This document shows, one piece after another, positions 1-13,484 of a DNA stretch of 64,000 bases. The position numbers were made by a program, and so were the translations under genes. The notes below the pieces were generated by a model. It made no database searches. It was not told where the DNA came from and was given only the letters and a program-made list of their open reading frames with translations. The stretch is from Allodiplogaster sudhausi (Eukaryota > Nematoda > Chromadorea > Rhabditida > Diplogasteridae), in the NCBI GenBank assembly GCA_945643635.1, contig CALZFC010000129.1, positions 204,501 to 268,500 of the forward strand. The letters are read 5' to 3'. Each line of letters opens with the position of its first letter. Positions within the stretch are counted from its first letter, which is position 1.

Positions 1-933
1 CTTGTTGTTGAACATGTAGAGATAGAGAAAAAATGGGAAGAAACGAAAGAGGGGAATAAATGTGGGCACGAATAGAAAGGACAGAGAACAGGAGGAGACA
101 AAGGGAACAAAGAATGAGGGGCCTAGCGAAAGAAAGTTCAGAAAGTAAGCTTGTATGGGAGGATAGAAGACTCTGATAGACACCCTTTAAAGAAATGCGA
201 ATAAATAATAGGAGGAAGATAGAAGCTGACGGAAGCGGGGAGAGAAGGGCGAGGCCGCTTGGCGAAGGGAAGAGAGAGGGCAGAGGCGATGGCCAACGAG
301 GCCGAGCCCCGTTCCAGCGAAGCCACTCAACAACTTAAGGTTTAAGCAAAACAGATTTCAACTTGATAATGTTATGCAAGCGGCTTTACCATATCGACTT
401 CGGACAAACAGCACTGCCAAACATGAACAAGGTTTTTTTCACCAGCACTATTAAAACACAGTTCGTTGAGTCTTTTACGAAGTCACGAGAAATGCAATCA
501 AAACCAGTAAAGGACAAGAACATGTGAGAGAGAAATATATTTATACTTGAAGAGCTTTTCTTGGGTTGCTAAGTGGAAATCTTTTTTTTCCTAGAAATTT
601 TATTTCTCCTTCCTTCCTCTTTTAATGTGCAGTAAAAATCCAAGCTATTGACACCAGCTACTCTACCAGAAGACTCATCAGAAGTTGGAACCCAAGGCAG
701 CGTAAAAGAAGATCGAAAGAAGGATAAGAAGAAAAGAGAGGGGAGGGAAGGCTGGTAGAGAGAAGAAAGGAATTAAACGAAGAAGGAGGAAGATGAGGTA
801 GAGGGAAGGCGGAATGGCAGCAGCCCCCTTTGCCCTCGCTGCTTCTCCCTCTCTATCGATTCTGAAGAGAGCACGGATGCAATAAGAAAGACAGCGAACT
901 CATAGAGAAGGAAGAGAGAAAGAGAGAAAGAGT

Positions 934-985
<52 letters not shown>

Positions 986-2280
986 CAATCTGCCCGCGGC
1001 GTACACGGAGGAATGAGCCTCTTCCATCATCTAACTCTATTTTCTTCTTTTCACTCCCAGCGAGAGAAGACAACTTTCGTAGGCGTTCATTGTGGACATC
1101 ATTAATCATCATATAATTCGTCCCAATTTTTCAATCTATCTTTTCAAAGTGGTATAATGCGAATCACCTTCAATGCAATACAAATTATAGCAAAAATACG
1201 GCTACAAGCAGTTAGCTGCTAACGCATTCACTCAAAAACATGGGGGAAGACACGAATAGGTGAAATAAAAGGAGAGCCAAGCAGGCTCAAGCAGGTGACG
1301 ATATTCTCGCAGTTCTCTGTGCTCCTTCGAAATAATAAGAGTGGAACTGACCAGTGAGAGGCTGCCCAGCGACAGAGGAATTGCAGTGTTGGAGAGAGTC
1401 CCTGAAGCGACCCTTGGCAGTGGCCAGCCGAGACTCTGAGTCGCGCACGGTTGTCTCTTCGGGCTCGCCGTGGAGAACGCAGTAGAAGGGATAACTGAAC
1501 AGTGGAACATCAACTTCACGATAATCGAATGCCCGAGGCAAAAGGAACTAACAGGAAAACATGCTGCATTCCATTGAACCGGACTTCATAGTAGGCTGAT
1601 GGCTCTTCTTCAGGCAAAGAATAGCTAGCCGTACTGAGAAGAAAGGCAGACTTGTCTCATGGTCAAATATCTCATCAAGCTATCCAACTGCATTTTTCCA
1701 GTAGCTGCGCATCTCCTGCCAAGAGTGAAAAGGAGAATCGGCGGGCATTTTCCGGTGGAGGGCGACCACTCGGCCACGGCCCATACTGCAATGCTCAGAA
1801 TGGCGTAGCATTCCCTCTTCAATCCCTTACTTCGGCAAACAAACGACCCATCTCTCGTCGAATTGTCTAGCTGCAATCACTGCTCTGCAGCAGGGAAGTG
1901 AATTGCAAGTTATCCGATTCTTCCGGACAAAACTCACGGTCATGACATAGAAGACAGTGATTACCTGGAAACAGCGCACTGCTTAGCATGGGCCGAGTTG
2001 CGTTGAGAAGGGCGGCGAGTCTTCAGCACGAGGCAAGTAGAAGCATCCAAGTCGACAGAAGCAGAGAACCCCAGCATCCTTGTCTTCGGGGAGCAAAGAC
2101 TGTCTATTTCAAAATCCCCGCCTCACCAAAACTGGTAAGCAATTTGGTGCAACAAGGACATTTTATAAAAAAAATTAGTACATCTGCAAACCACTCAATT
2201 TTTTGAATTTCCCAAACAACTACGAGGGAAATTAATTTTTTGCAAATTGCACGTTGCACGGATTTATGCAGGCTGCACGT
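1..2280. other. No recognised gene
   Basis: Only short open frames are present. A purine run near 700-800 leads into a (GA)n tract at about 950-982. The stretch 1287-1541 on the minus strand is open for 84 codons but matches nothing I recognise. This DNA lies downstream of the myosin gene, so it may contain its 3' UTR or an unrelated locus. Confidence 0.5.
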
Positions 2281-2460
2281 TACTCTGGTAAAAAACGAAT
2301 GGCAAATAAATGGTAATGGCCGCGTATCCCTGTCTAATGGCGCACTAGTTTCCTAATACTCGTCCTACCATTAACGAACCAGTTCTGCGAAATATTGCAA
2401 GTTTTACACCATTTCACCATTACCTGCGGGGAATTGGACCATTCGCTTTTTACCAGAGTA
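2281..2460. mobile_element. 180-bp MITE, TA target site, Tc1/mariner-like
   Basis: The left end reads TACTCTGGTAAAAAACGAAT and the right end is its inverted copy ending in CTTTTTACCAGAGTA. The terminal inverted repeat is about 21 bp with one mismatch inside the A run. A TA dinucleotide flanks each side (2281-2282 and 2459-2460), as expected for a TA target-site duplication. The interior is non-coding and partly self-complementary (GGTAATGG versus CCATTACC). It sits about 300 bp beyond the stop codon of the class I myosin gene. The superfamily call rests only on the TA target site. Confidence 0.7.
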
Positions 2461-2765
2461 GGAACGTCAATTGTTTGCTGCAGGTGATAATAACCCTATT
2501 CGTAAATATTTTTATGACGTAGATATGATAAATACATGTGCATACGGGGAAAGCAACGACATGGGTTGGAGTCGGGATCAGCTATCACAACATTTGAGAT
2601 TCCAAGAAAGCAGGAAGGGGACAGCGGAATTCGCCACTCGTATTAAGCGCAAGTGGTTATCACAATTTTACATAACGAAAGGGCACGAGCCATCAAGCGA
2701 TTGTCTTGGGCTACCGAGGTTAGGATGAAGACCCGAGTGGCATGAGCGGAATTATAACACTGAAT

Positions 2766-3390
2766 CTATTCACGGACGTAGTTCGCAGGGAAGAGTCCCG
2801 GTTTCCCTCGAAGGCGGCCTTCCCACCAACCAGACTCATCTGAGAATGATGAAAAGATGAAGAGAAAGATGATTCACTCAACGACTGGAGGTGAAGGAGA
2901 CAAAGAGAAATGACATTCTGACGTTTCATGACAAGTTCGATTTCATCGTTGGCTTGGAATGAGAGCTCATCGGTATCTTGAGCATCATAGGGATACAGAG
3001 CAACGACCACAGGGAAGGAGCGCGGCTTTGCGGGAAGAGGAGGGCGAGGGCGAGGAGCCGACGGAGGAGAGCTCTGCAAGCACACCGAGTATTCACTTCC
3101 ATTCAACAACTCTTTCGCTCTTAAAACCTCTGGTACAGAGCGTCCTCCATCTAGAGAAGGCTGCTGCTTCGTAGAAGAAACACTCTTTCGTTGGCGCCGC
3201 ACTGATTGACGGCCCGGGGCATAGCCACCCGGAGGGCGCTGCAGGGAAGGGCCTGGAAGAAGAGGAGAAAAGGAGTGGAGATTGAAGAAGAAGAAGAGCT
3301 AGATTAGCAGGATGGAAAATAATTAGAGCAAAACAAAGATGATAGTCAGAAAGAAAGAGGGAGGGAGGGAGGGACGGAGGGAGGGAGAGG

Positions 3391-3441
<51 letters not shown>

Positions 3442-6400
3442 AATGGTCAGATATGACGAGATCCATGTTTAGCGTGTAATGGAATGAATCAACGAAAAAG
3501 CAAACCTTCTGTTCTAAATTTCTGGGTAATAACAGCTTTAAACTAATGATTAAGAAGAATATTCGAAAGTCATCTTCGAAGCGTTCAGCGAAGTAGAAAT
3601 ATATCTTTAAATGAAACTGACGAGTAGAGTTTGGAAGTCCGGGAGAAACATGGACGAGGAGAGTCTTTAAAGAAGGGTTCAGGACGACCAGAGCACCCGA
3701 GCAATTCTCAGAGGGCTGGAAGGAAACCGTCCGGCTACCCCCTCCGAAGCGGGTTTTCTCAAGACAGGGAAATCTTCTCTCGTCTTCTCATTCTTGGATA
3801 CCTTGAGGGTTATCGTATGGAGCGGCTTGAAATCGAGAAAGAGAGAAGCTCCGTTTGTCCTTTCGCGGTATCGTTTCCTGCAATGATGTCTTTCTCCTGA
3901 AAAGAATAAGAAAGGAGTACCGTACGAGATAAGAGTGATGAATTCTGTTTTGAAGGGAGTCTCCAGGAGGGAAGTGAATTCCTCTTTTACTTGGAGAAGG
4001 ATGAAGTCATCTTGAAGGGGGCTCAGTCCAATCGATGAAAGACGGGAGAGGTCAATCTGCCTACAAACAATGCACTTTTATCTTCGTTTAGAAGTGCGTG
4101 GAAAGAAAACCAAAATAGTTAGGAAAAGCAAAATAAAATAAAAGAACCTCTTGATAATCTCGATCAGGCGACCCTTTTCAGGCCCTTTCTTCACTGTTTC
4201 GCGTCCAATGAGTGTGACATGTTTCGAAGTCAAAATCATATCCAACTTCGAAGTCTACAAAATCGGAATACATAGTGGATCTTTGTCCAGCATTAAGCTA
4301 TACCGATTGACCAAAGATAAGCATCCAGACTACCTTCCATCTTCTGTCATATTTGTTGACAGTTGCAGCAAAGTCAATGCGTTCTCTCTTCCCAACGAGA
4401 GTCTGGAGTGCCGCGTGGTTTTCGATTCCGATGTAGTCCCCGAAGAAGTCTCTGTTCAGTGAATGACGACGGCGTTCTTTCTGGCCGAGCAGGAGATTCG
4501 ATGCTTGTTCCTGAAGAACAGAAGTTGAAGAAGAGGTTCATCACGGACAGCCACCTTCATGGTGGAGATGTGCTTCCGTGCGTGATATCGTTTCCACGTC
4601 TTCTGGATTATCCGAGCAAATCCATCGAATTTCCGTTCGCGGACTTCTTCCAGAAGAAACAGCTACAAGGAAGACCATGAAGAAAATACAAAAATGAATG
4701 ATCAAACAATAAAGTGACCGATTCAGGGTTCTTAATGAAGATCTTGGATCGGCCCATTTGGAACTGGTCCCGGTCCATGTTGACGGAATTACAAATGATC
4801 TAGAACAGAAATTGTAAAGAAATTAATGAAGTGCAGAAAGAGATTAGCCAGCGACGGGTTTTAAACCAGTCAAGACTATCATTTCGAAAGGCTATGGAAA
4901 ATAAACCAGGTGAGGAGACGGTAAAGGAGTTCACGGCAAGAGATGCAGAATAACACTTTGGAACTATTTGAATTTCCTTTTGAGAAAACGAAAGACCTCG
5001 CATCCCTGGCGGGGTTCTCCTCGGAAGGACGGCCACGTCTGCTCAGTCAGAATCGCGTAGCGGGACAGGAACTTCTCGAATACACGGCGGTACGCGAACC
5101 CCGCGCGGCGAACACGGATGTTCTCCTTCAGTCCGAGGTACTCCACTTGGTGACGGACTCTGAACATACAGAATGGGAATGAATAAGGAAGAATGAAAAG
5201 GAAAAGAAGGAAAGAAAGAAAGAAAAGAATAAGAAAGAAAAGAGGAAAGAAGAAGAGCGACTCGCCTGTTCTCGTCCCAATCTCCGGGCTTCTTCGACTC
5301 GTTTGGTTTGATGCAGCGTACGTAATGGGGAGTGCATTTCATAAGAGAGTCAACCAATTCGTTCGCTTGCGCCCGGATCTTTGTAGAGAAAGACGAAGGT
5401 TTTTTCCCGGCCGTCGCGGAAGGATTCTCGGGGAAGAGACCGCGTACGAAGGAACTGAAATCTCCAAAAATCAACAACGGGAAAGACGAAATTTTTTTAA
5501 GGAAAATCTTCGAAATGATAATCCTTAAAATATTTCTTTAGATAAAACAAGGGAAAAAGAATAAAAGAAATACAACCAATAGCTCTTTTTAAAAAATTAC
5601 ACAATCGTTTTTGTACTCAACGAGAAGAATCTATCACTTCGACAGTAGACAAATATGAAGCTGTCCATGACAACTCATGTAACTGACTTAGTAGATTTCT
5701 GCATGAGAATGATGAGATCTGAGTAGAGCACGTCGCGGTTACGATCTGCGAAGCCATCGATATTGTAAAGTACCTAAATGAAAATATTAGGATTGCAACA
5801 AACACAAAACTGACAATGAGCATCAAGATCTATCTGCTATAGTGATATAAAATAAAAGAATGAGAAAATGTTCAAAGTAAACGTACATCACCCGCGTAGT
5901 GCTGAACAACAAAAGAGTTGGCCCCTTTCCGGAAGTGTGCATGTTGAGAGAATGCCTGTCAATAAAACGTTTAAAAAATAGGAAGGAGACAGAGGGAAGG
6001 AAAATACAAAAATGATTTAAAAACGAACTCCGGAGACGGCACTTAGGAACTGTTGATCAACTCCTTCCGACTGGCCGTGGTTCTGCGCGCAAGTGTCGTC
6101 TAGAAGACTCATGATGCCTGGAAGAAGAAGACTTCTTCATCTTCCTTCCTCCTCCCTCTTCGTCTCTTCTCTCCAGTTCTACCTGGAGGCCGTTTGCTTT
6201 CGATGAGATCGCAGACGACTTTATTGTTGAAGTAGTCGATCTCCTTCCATTTGATACCCTCCTTCACATACTCGTCTTGTTCTGCTTTCAGTGTCAGCTC
6301 GATGAAAATTTGTTGTAATTTTTCGTTGACGAAATTGATACTGTAAGGATATCAGATGAGAAATTGATGTCTAATATTCCCTGCACAACTCAGAACCGAC

Positions 6401-6889
6401 GCACCAGAACTGCTCGAAGCCATTGTTGTCGAAGATCTCGAATCCGTAAATATCGAGAACTCCAACTGAGAGGGAAGAGTCTTGAGCAGCTGGCACTTTC
6501 AAAGCTTCATTCACAGAAGCGACTAAAACAATATGACGGTGATGAGAACTGGAGGAGAAAGAGAGGGACGAGAAAGAGAGGGACGAGAAATAGAGGGACG
6601 AGAAAGAGACGGACGAGCGAAAGAATGCAATGAAACCGAGAAAATCGAAGAGCCTGGAGTAGAGAGCCTTGACCCAGGCATCCCTCGTGTACGTCGCTTG
6701 CTCCACATTGAGAGTCACATCAATCTGCTCTGTCTTCGCCCCCCACCGACTCTCCAGCCTTCTCCCTCGCAGTTTTTCTGAGATGTCCTCCTCACGAAGA
6801 CCCAGTAAGAAGGCAGGGAAACGCAAGACTGCAAACTGGACAGTTTCTAGTTATCCAATAAAGACAAGTACAAGAGACAGAAGGAGAGC

Positions 6890-6934
<45 letters not shown>

Positions 6935-9150
6935 AGAGAAGAGAAACGGACAATCATTGTCCTGAACTGCAGCGTAATTGTCCTGTTCAACGAAAGTGAT
7001 GTTGCCGATGTGGAGACAAGCAGCGGCGACCCTCAGAGTCTCCAGCTGCTTCTCCTCGTCCATACCAATCACTTTCATTGCGTGCTGCAAAGTAAATCAT
7101 CATCTTTCTCACTTTCTCACTGGACTATCAAGGAAACTGACGGGGGATAACATCAAGTATTTAAATTATAGCGGCTGCCGTTCCCCATAAAAGTTAGTAA
7201 AGTGTTAAAATGAATATGACAGTGACCTACAAGAGTGTTCTCCAGCTCCTTCGCATCGTCAGTATCCTGCGCTTTTGTGCACCCAGAATGGTTCAGGTAA
7301 TTATAATATTCGAGTTCACCAATGCCGAGATTCTCTTAAAAACATTGAATATTAGTTTTTATGTGACCCTTCTAATTCTTATACAACAAAAACACAACTA
7401 AACTTCAATATATTATTTTTTGTGACTCAATTCTGTAGAAAGAAGTAAACGGTACTAACTCCGTAGGTTTGGCTGAGCTCCCGCGCAGAGTTGGTAGAAA
7501 ATGTGGAAGTTGCGATCTCCCTGATTCTGCATCACTACTCGCGACTTCTCCAGTAGAAAGTTCGTTAACTGTTAATGGAACTAAACTTAATGATAAAAGA
7601 AACTCAGATTTTCGGAACTTGAGGATCCCGTATCTTGACTAAATCAGTGTCGAACAAGGTCCGGCGCAAGACTCCAGGCGGGAGGGGTGCAAAGCCGAAA
7701 AAAACCTTTTCAGTAAAAAAAATCACCTTTGTGGAAAAAATTTCGTTTCTCAAGCAAAAACTGTTTCCTCCGGGGGGGGGGGGGGATGTTCAACGGGATT
7801 TTGAGTGCCGACCTTGTTCAGCACTGGACTAAATGTGTTCTTGCTCCCTCCCCATTGCCTTCACTAACACGGCCTCCAATGGGTTCGCCTCCGCGGCTGA
7901 AGATGATTTCCACGTATTTCCCAAATCGACTTGAATTCCAGTTCCGCACAGTAGCGGCGTTTCCAAATGCTTCTAACAATGGATTCGATTGCAGAATCAC
8001 ATCCTTCACGTGCTGAAAATTTTCCCACTGATTTAAAATAAAAGAATATTCCTTTAATGGAATGCAGTGTAAATCAGATAGAATAATAAAGTATTTGGCA
8101 TACGGTACATAACGTTATAGACTAAAAGCGGGGGGAAATAAAAATAAACAATAAAAAGAAGAAGAAAAAAAACGGTAAGCGGCCCGAAAGACTTGTACAA
8201 ACCCACAACTCGTAGCTTGGATCATTGTCATTGTCACTCTGCTAAGATACTGATTAAGACGAAGAGTGTGAAGAAGAGAGAGTGCAAACCTGAACCCGCT
8301 GTCCCCCTCCGGAGATCTTGGAGATAAAAGACATGATGAACTTGGCCGCGACCGTCTTCCCCGCTCCTGATTCACCCGAGATTATCACGCACTGGTTGTC
8401 GTTGTCGATCATCATATTCCTAGAGCAAAAGAGTCATGGACTAGATCGGAAAGGGAGAAACTCTACCTATACATATTATCGGCCAAAGCAAAGATGTGTG
8501 GTGGGTTCTCATATTGGGCAGCTCCTTGGTACAATTCCATCTCTTTGTCACCAAAGCAAGGCAGTTGCTTGAACGGGTTAACCGAAATCAGCACAGGTCC
8601 AATGTATGTCTGCAATTAGAGGATCTTTTTCTGTAAAAAAAAAAAGGAAAAAAGGTAAAACCGATGAACTCTAGATCAGAAACAAAATAACTAACAAAGA
8701 TAAAGTTGGCTTGAAAACGCTTCTTGAGATTGTCGACAATGGCGGCCTCGGAGAGCCGAGAAATGAGAACCATGTCATCCACTCCGACATTCTGCACGTT
8801 CACCTTCGACTGCCAGTGGAATGCAGCCGACTAAAAATGTACTCTTGTCATACTCTCCGTGACCTATTCTCCCATTCCGCTTAATCTTGCACCACATAAC
8901 TCATGCTAAGATAATGATAATTATTCGAATCATTCCTTCGTTGTTAACCGCTCCTTCGGCAGTCTGTCTCTCATTTAATTCATGTACTTCATTCTCTTTC
9001 CCCTTCGGCAACGAGAAATAGAAAGAAACCGGAAGGTAAACAACTCAGCCATGAATAAAGAAAAGAGACTCATGATCCATCAAAAATGACTCATCAGACC
9101 CTTTTCACTCCTCTCAGCACAACAAATAAGATTTCTGCAGAACTAACCAT
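2766..9150 (-). CDS. Myo1e-like: Long-tailed class I myosin (Myo1e/1f type)
   Basis: Actin-based motor linking membranes to cortical actin, with roles in endocytosis and cell adhesion in its family. Reading from the 5' end, the motor starts near 8830 with [20 protein letters not shown]. The P-loop GESGAGKT is at about 8352-8375, the switch-I region [18 protein letters not shown] near 7930-7990, switch [14 protein letters not shown] near 6415-6450, and the actin-binding segment ending [18 protein letters not shown] near 5270-5320. The converter and IQ region ([11 protein letters not shown]) lie near 4600, the TH1 lipid-binding tail at about 4150-4480, then a Pro-rich stretch. A C-terminal SH3 is split over two exons ([15 protein letters not shown] near 2960-3000; [20 protein letters not shown] near 2775-2840). 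The stop is at 2766-2768. The start is inferred: an ATG at 9148-9150, two bases after TTTCCTACAG and directly before a GTTAGT donor, would add a single Met to the exon beginning at 8830. At least 15 exons. Intron edges between 7500 and 7880 are unclear. Confidence 0.93.
3397..3438. repeat. (GA)n microsatellite
   Basis: An almost pure GA run inside the myosin tail introns, preceded by a GGGA-rich stretch from 3358. Confidence 0.95.
6893..6930. repeat. (GA)n microsatellite in a myosin intron
   Basis: Pure GA on the plus strand, so CU on the myosin transcript. It lies in the intron just 3' of the exon encoding [14 protein letters not shown]. Confidence 0.95.
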
Positions 9151-9949
9151 GGCTGTAGGAAACTTCCAAACAGTAGTATGAAATCTAGTAAGTCTCTTCT
9201 TCTTCACAGATATCCAGCCTTAAAAGCAAACATTTCACAATCATCAAGATTCTTTTTTTCGATTCAATGATCAAAAAAAATATGAAGGCATAAACAAGGT
9301 AACGGATGTATGGAGAGACGGATAACAAGGGGTGGGGAGCGGAGAGATATAGATAGATAGATAGATAGAGAGGTAGAAAAATAAAGGGGAGAAAGAAGCC
9401 AGAGTGACAAAGAGCGGGGTAAGAAACAAGTATCCGGCCAGATGGTGATGAATTTAAAAGTGAGCGCAAGGTAAAGAAGGAAATTAGCAAAAAAAAAAGA
9501 CGGAGCAAAGCGGAAACAAAGTGAATATTTGGAGTGATGCGTCCAGCTGGATGCGCATTCGAGAAAAGAGGCCCTCGTTGGATGCCAAATGCACTTCTCT
9601 CTCTCCCTCTTTCTATATCTTTCATCCACTCACCCTCTCTCTCTCCCTTGTACAAACAATCCACAGAGCCATCCCGTAGACCGAATTGGGAAACATGAGC
9701 ATGGAATGGGCGGTCAATTCCAGAGAGAAGTCGGAAGAGAAAACACTTGATTCAGACAAACGGAAAGAAACACTGTGTCACCAATAAAAGAAGTGCAACC
9801 AGAATCTGCCCTCGCTCTCTTTCTCTCTCCCTCTTCCATTCAGAAGACGCGAATAGTCGCAAGAAATCGATTAAGGAGGAACAGTCTAAGAGTCGCAGCA
9901 CAGGGGATGGAAGCGAGAGAAAAGACGCGATCAGGATAGAACACAATGC

Positions 9950-9996
<47 letters not shown>

Positions 9997-10388
9997 AACA
10001 GAATGCGCCGAGTAGTCGCAATGCGACATGAGCTGACCAGAGGATGAGTCATCAGAGTTCACTCCCGTCAAATGAACCCATAAGAAAGTGACTAACCAGT
10101 TCCCTTTCGGTGCAGAAGGGAAGCCTCTACTCGGACTTCGCATGACAAAGAAGAACTATCCAGTGCTTCCTTTCTATTTCCAAGGCATATCTGGAAGAAG
10201 AGAAGAAGAGATCAGAAGCGAGCGGCTGTTCTTTCAGTGCAGAAAAGAATCATCAAATCAGTAATTGCATGGCTATGACCGAAAAAGAAACTCAGAAATC
10301 CAAAGACAACTCTTTATAAAGTGCAAGAAACTACAATTGTGAAATAAGACGCTAAGCGAATAGGTCAAAGACCTCTTTCAAACCGGGA

Positions 10389-10420
<32 letters not shown>

Positions 10421-10492
10421 TAAAAAAGAATGTGCAGATCAAGACAGAACATTGCTCTCCATCCGAAACATCAGTGATCGGATGTGGTCGAT
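9151..10492. other. Intergenic, myosin to TAK1
   Basis: About 1.3 kb without a recognised gene. It holds a short (TAGA)n run at about 9348-9370, a (GA)n tract at about 9955-9993 and another at about 10389-10415. It should include the 3' UTR of the TAK1 gene and the 5' region of the myosin gene. Confidence 0.6.
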
Positions 10493-11586
10493 TCACTCAT
10501 ACGCCGCAGGCCATCTGTCACCATCCTCTCCAGACGAGTCTACACGCAACATCTTTCTCTCTCTCTCTCTTTCTACCACTCTCTTTCTCTCTCCACCCAC
10601 TCGTTTCCGTAAGAGTCTCTGCATCTCGATAGCCTTGTTAGCCCGATAGATGAGTTCGTGTCTGCAAAGATGTGATGAGATGTGAAGACAGTTGAAAATA
10701 GGAACTTACTTCTTAGCAAGGAGATTCCTTTTGCCTCGTTCGATCTCTAGAAGATTGTAGAGACGGGCCATGTGGGCATCGTACATGTCACTGGAGAGAC
10801 GGTGACCAGCAATGGCATCTGGAGGCTGCGGGGGATGAGGGGAGGAATTCGAAGGGGAGGAAGAGAATCCAATACTTACTCTGAGTTGTGGATCCACACT
10901 GCGAAGAACATCTTCCTCTCCATCCACTGCAGAAGACGAAGACGAGCGCAGCCTGCGGCTGTTGCTCGTGTTGAAGGAATGTCTGCAAACAACGCCGTCC
11001 CCTCAATCTCACTTCTGCAGTCGTTCATCATTTCTTACATTCAGACAACTCTTGTCTCCATTCTTTCATCCCTCCTACGCCTCCCCCGCTTCCGATTGCA
11101 ACAGTTCCTACACCCACTCGTACGCTTCCAGACAACAAAAAAAAAAGACCTTCTGGAGGGAGGATTGACTGGAGAACGTCGATCGGAGAGAGGGTTCTGC
11201 TCTGCTCGAATCAGAGTAGTTTCATGAGAACCGGCTCTCCGGTGGGTGAGAGTGGAAGAGGGAGCAGCATCTCCTGAGTGGCTGCCGCTCTGACGGGGAG
11301 AACATGCTGAGAGACGACTCCCCGAAGACCATACCGACACCTTAGCAAGGGAGGAAGTTGGCAAGTTGCCAAGGCCCAGGTTCTGACCGGGATGGGCGTG
11401 TTCGTATGGCGAGTGTCCTCGATTGGCTCTTTCCATCGAATGTATATCTTGAAGAAGAGAAATACAGTAACCATTTCAACAAGTCGGAAACAAACCGTTA
11501 GCAACGTCTCCGCGAACTTCTCAATCTGTGGCATGTTTGGCCGCATCAAAGGATCTGCAGCCCAGCAACTGAATAGAGGGGGAGGA

Positions 11587-11617
<31 letters not shown>

Positions 11618-13036
11618 AAATGTACCGTTCTATCATAGCCATAAGCAAAGGGTGCACTTTAAGCTGAGAAGGTCTGCCCCCCTCTCTCACTTTCCACAAA
11701 ACTTCCTCGATTGACCGGGCATTGTAAGGCTGCCTGAACAGTATTTGGTGACTCTTCTATTGCCGTGGTAAAAGAGACAATGAAGAATGAGTATAATGAA
11801 AATACCTTCTCGCAATCATCTGCCACAATACAATTCCCAGACTGTAGACATCGCAGGCGGGGCTGTACTTCGTGCCCATGAACACCTAAAATATAGGGAC
11901 TTAGTGAAAGAAACTGCCCAAATGAAAAAGCAACCTCAGGGGCCATCCACGGTGCTGATCCTTGATAGTTTGTCATGGTCGACCGCACCTCTGCAACTGT
12001 TCCAAAGTCGCACAGCTTCAGAGTCAGGAAGTTGTTCGACAGCAGCATACTTAACAACAATAAAAACTCAATGGTCGGAAATATATATTTCCGAATACTG
12101 AATTTTATTAATATACCAACAGGGTAGCAAAAATCATCTCGAAGCTTTACATTAAAAATGCAGAGGCTACAATGAGGTAGTCGTTCTAATGAAAAATTAA
12201 ACGCGAACTCAATAAATCCATGAGTAAAAAAGAATAATCAACTATTTTATTTTAATTCACCCATTCAGATTCCCGATATTTCTGTGCGCGTACTTCAATG
12301 GTTTAATGTCACGATGGACGATGGGAATGGAGTGCATGTAACTGATGGCCGAAGCCGCTTGCCGCAGCCAATGCATCACGTGATCGATGCGGTATTTTAG
12401 GAACAACTGCTTCAGAAGAGCTGCAGCACTTCAACTTACGAACAGGAAACTGAAGAAAGTAGATTCTAACTCTCAAGGCTGCCGCACTCCATGTATTCCA
12501 TGACGTATCCGAGCCGCTGAGCTGACGCCACCTGTTTCTTTTTGTTGGTAAATACAGTTGTGTTTGTTATCCTATTCCTATTTCTTAGGCATAACCATTC
12601 TAGATATATACAGGAGACAAATGTTAAAAATAAACCTGGCCAAAGAAGTGAACAATTCCTTCGTGTCCACCCGAATATTTGTGCAACATGAGAATCTCCC
12701 TATGCATCATTTGCTGCGATGCTGGATTCGTGTATCCTCGTATATTTTGCTCCAAAAGCTTCACGGCAACAGCGCTACAGACAAAATACTTTTATAAGGT
12801 TTAGAGCTCTAGATATAATACTAACCCGACCCCGAAGAGATTGGCTTTCCAAACTGTGCCGTACATTCCCTTACCGATTACATTCAAAAGCGACAGCTCG
12901 TTCTCGTTAATGCTTGTCGGCTGAAACAATGTGATGATAATATATCAGGAAACGCAGCGCCAACCTCCTCATCGATAGTAATTGGAGATTCAGGTTCAAT
13001 AGCCGCGTTCGCTACGTTAACATCGATGCTAAGCAT
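10493..13036 (-). CDS. TAK1: TAK1/MAP3K7-like MAP kinase kinase kinase
   Basis: Ser/Thr kinase of the TGF-beta, Wnt and innate-immune branches, working with TAB adaptor proteins. The predicted start is MLSIDVNVANAAIEPESP at 13036, five bases after the acceptor TATTTTCCAG. Glycine loop VIGKGMYGTVWKA lies near 12860. The ATP-binding lysine is in AVAVKLLEQ near 12765. The catalytic loop HRDIKPLN is completed by splicing 12294 to 12059 (AA+T gives the Asn). DFG sits in KLCDFGTVAEV, followed by the activation segment MTNYQGSAPWMAPEV, very close to TAK1. The aPK-like lobe continues through CDVYSLGIVLWQMIARR and ADPLMRPNM. The C-terminal part (SSDMYDAHMARLYNLLEIER, then HELIYRANKAIEMQRLLRK) matches the TAB2/3-binding coiled coil. 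The last exon is 10493-10661, phase-consistent with a donor AAGAA|GTAAGT, and stop TGA at 10493-10495. A GA microsatellite in it is translated as ERERERK. Confidence 0.92.
11588..11611. repeat. (GA)n microsatellite in a TAK1 intron
   Basis: Pure GA on the plus strand, CU on the transcript. It lies directly upstream, in the sense direction, of the exon encoding WAADPLMRPNMPQI. Confidence 0.9.
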
Positions 13037-13484
13037 ATCCACTGGAAAATAAAAAAAAGTTGTACGAAATAAAAACAATCAGAAAAAATTACGAGGAAAT
13101 AAACAAAAACATGCGCAGTTCTACTATACCTCGGCAATCATTGGTGCATCAACCGCGCATTGAGCGACACTAGTGTATTTCCCAACTTGTAGAATTCACA
13201 TCGCAACTTGTTCAAAATTACCCCGCAGATCTTCCTATTGGCCTCATTTCACGTTTTCAGTGCTTCACGCTATCCTTGGCGCTCCCAATGGCACGTATAT
13301 TAATACACAGCGGTTGCCAAACAGACTGGATTACTCCTGCGTCGTTTTCAGAAGGCAATCTTCTTCCCTTAGTACCAAATCAAATTGTTTTTATCAAACA
13401 AATTGTACACGTAAATTATGGAACAATAAAGGACAATATGCGAGATACAGTGCCGGGCTTTGCAGAATTAAAAAAAAAACAGAT

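Noticed and set aside
1287..1541. 84-codon open stretch on the minus strand
   Set aside because: No domain, no supporting splice structure and an overlapping open frame; left as unassigned.
12260..12300. Apparent loss of the catalytic-loop Asn in the TAK1 kinase when the exon is read straight through
   Set aside because: Splicing at the GTACGC donor (after 12294) to the acceptor before 12059 restores AAT (Asn), giving HRDIKPLN.
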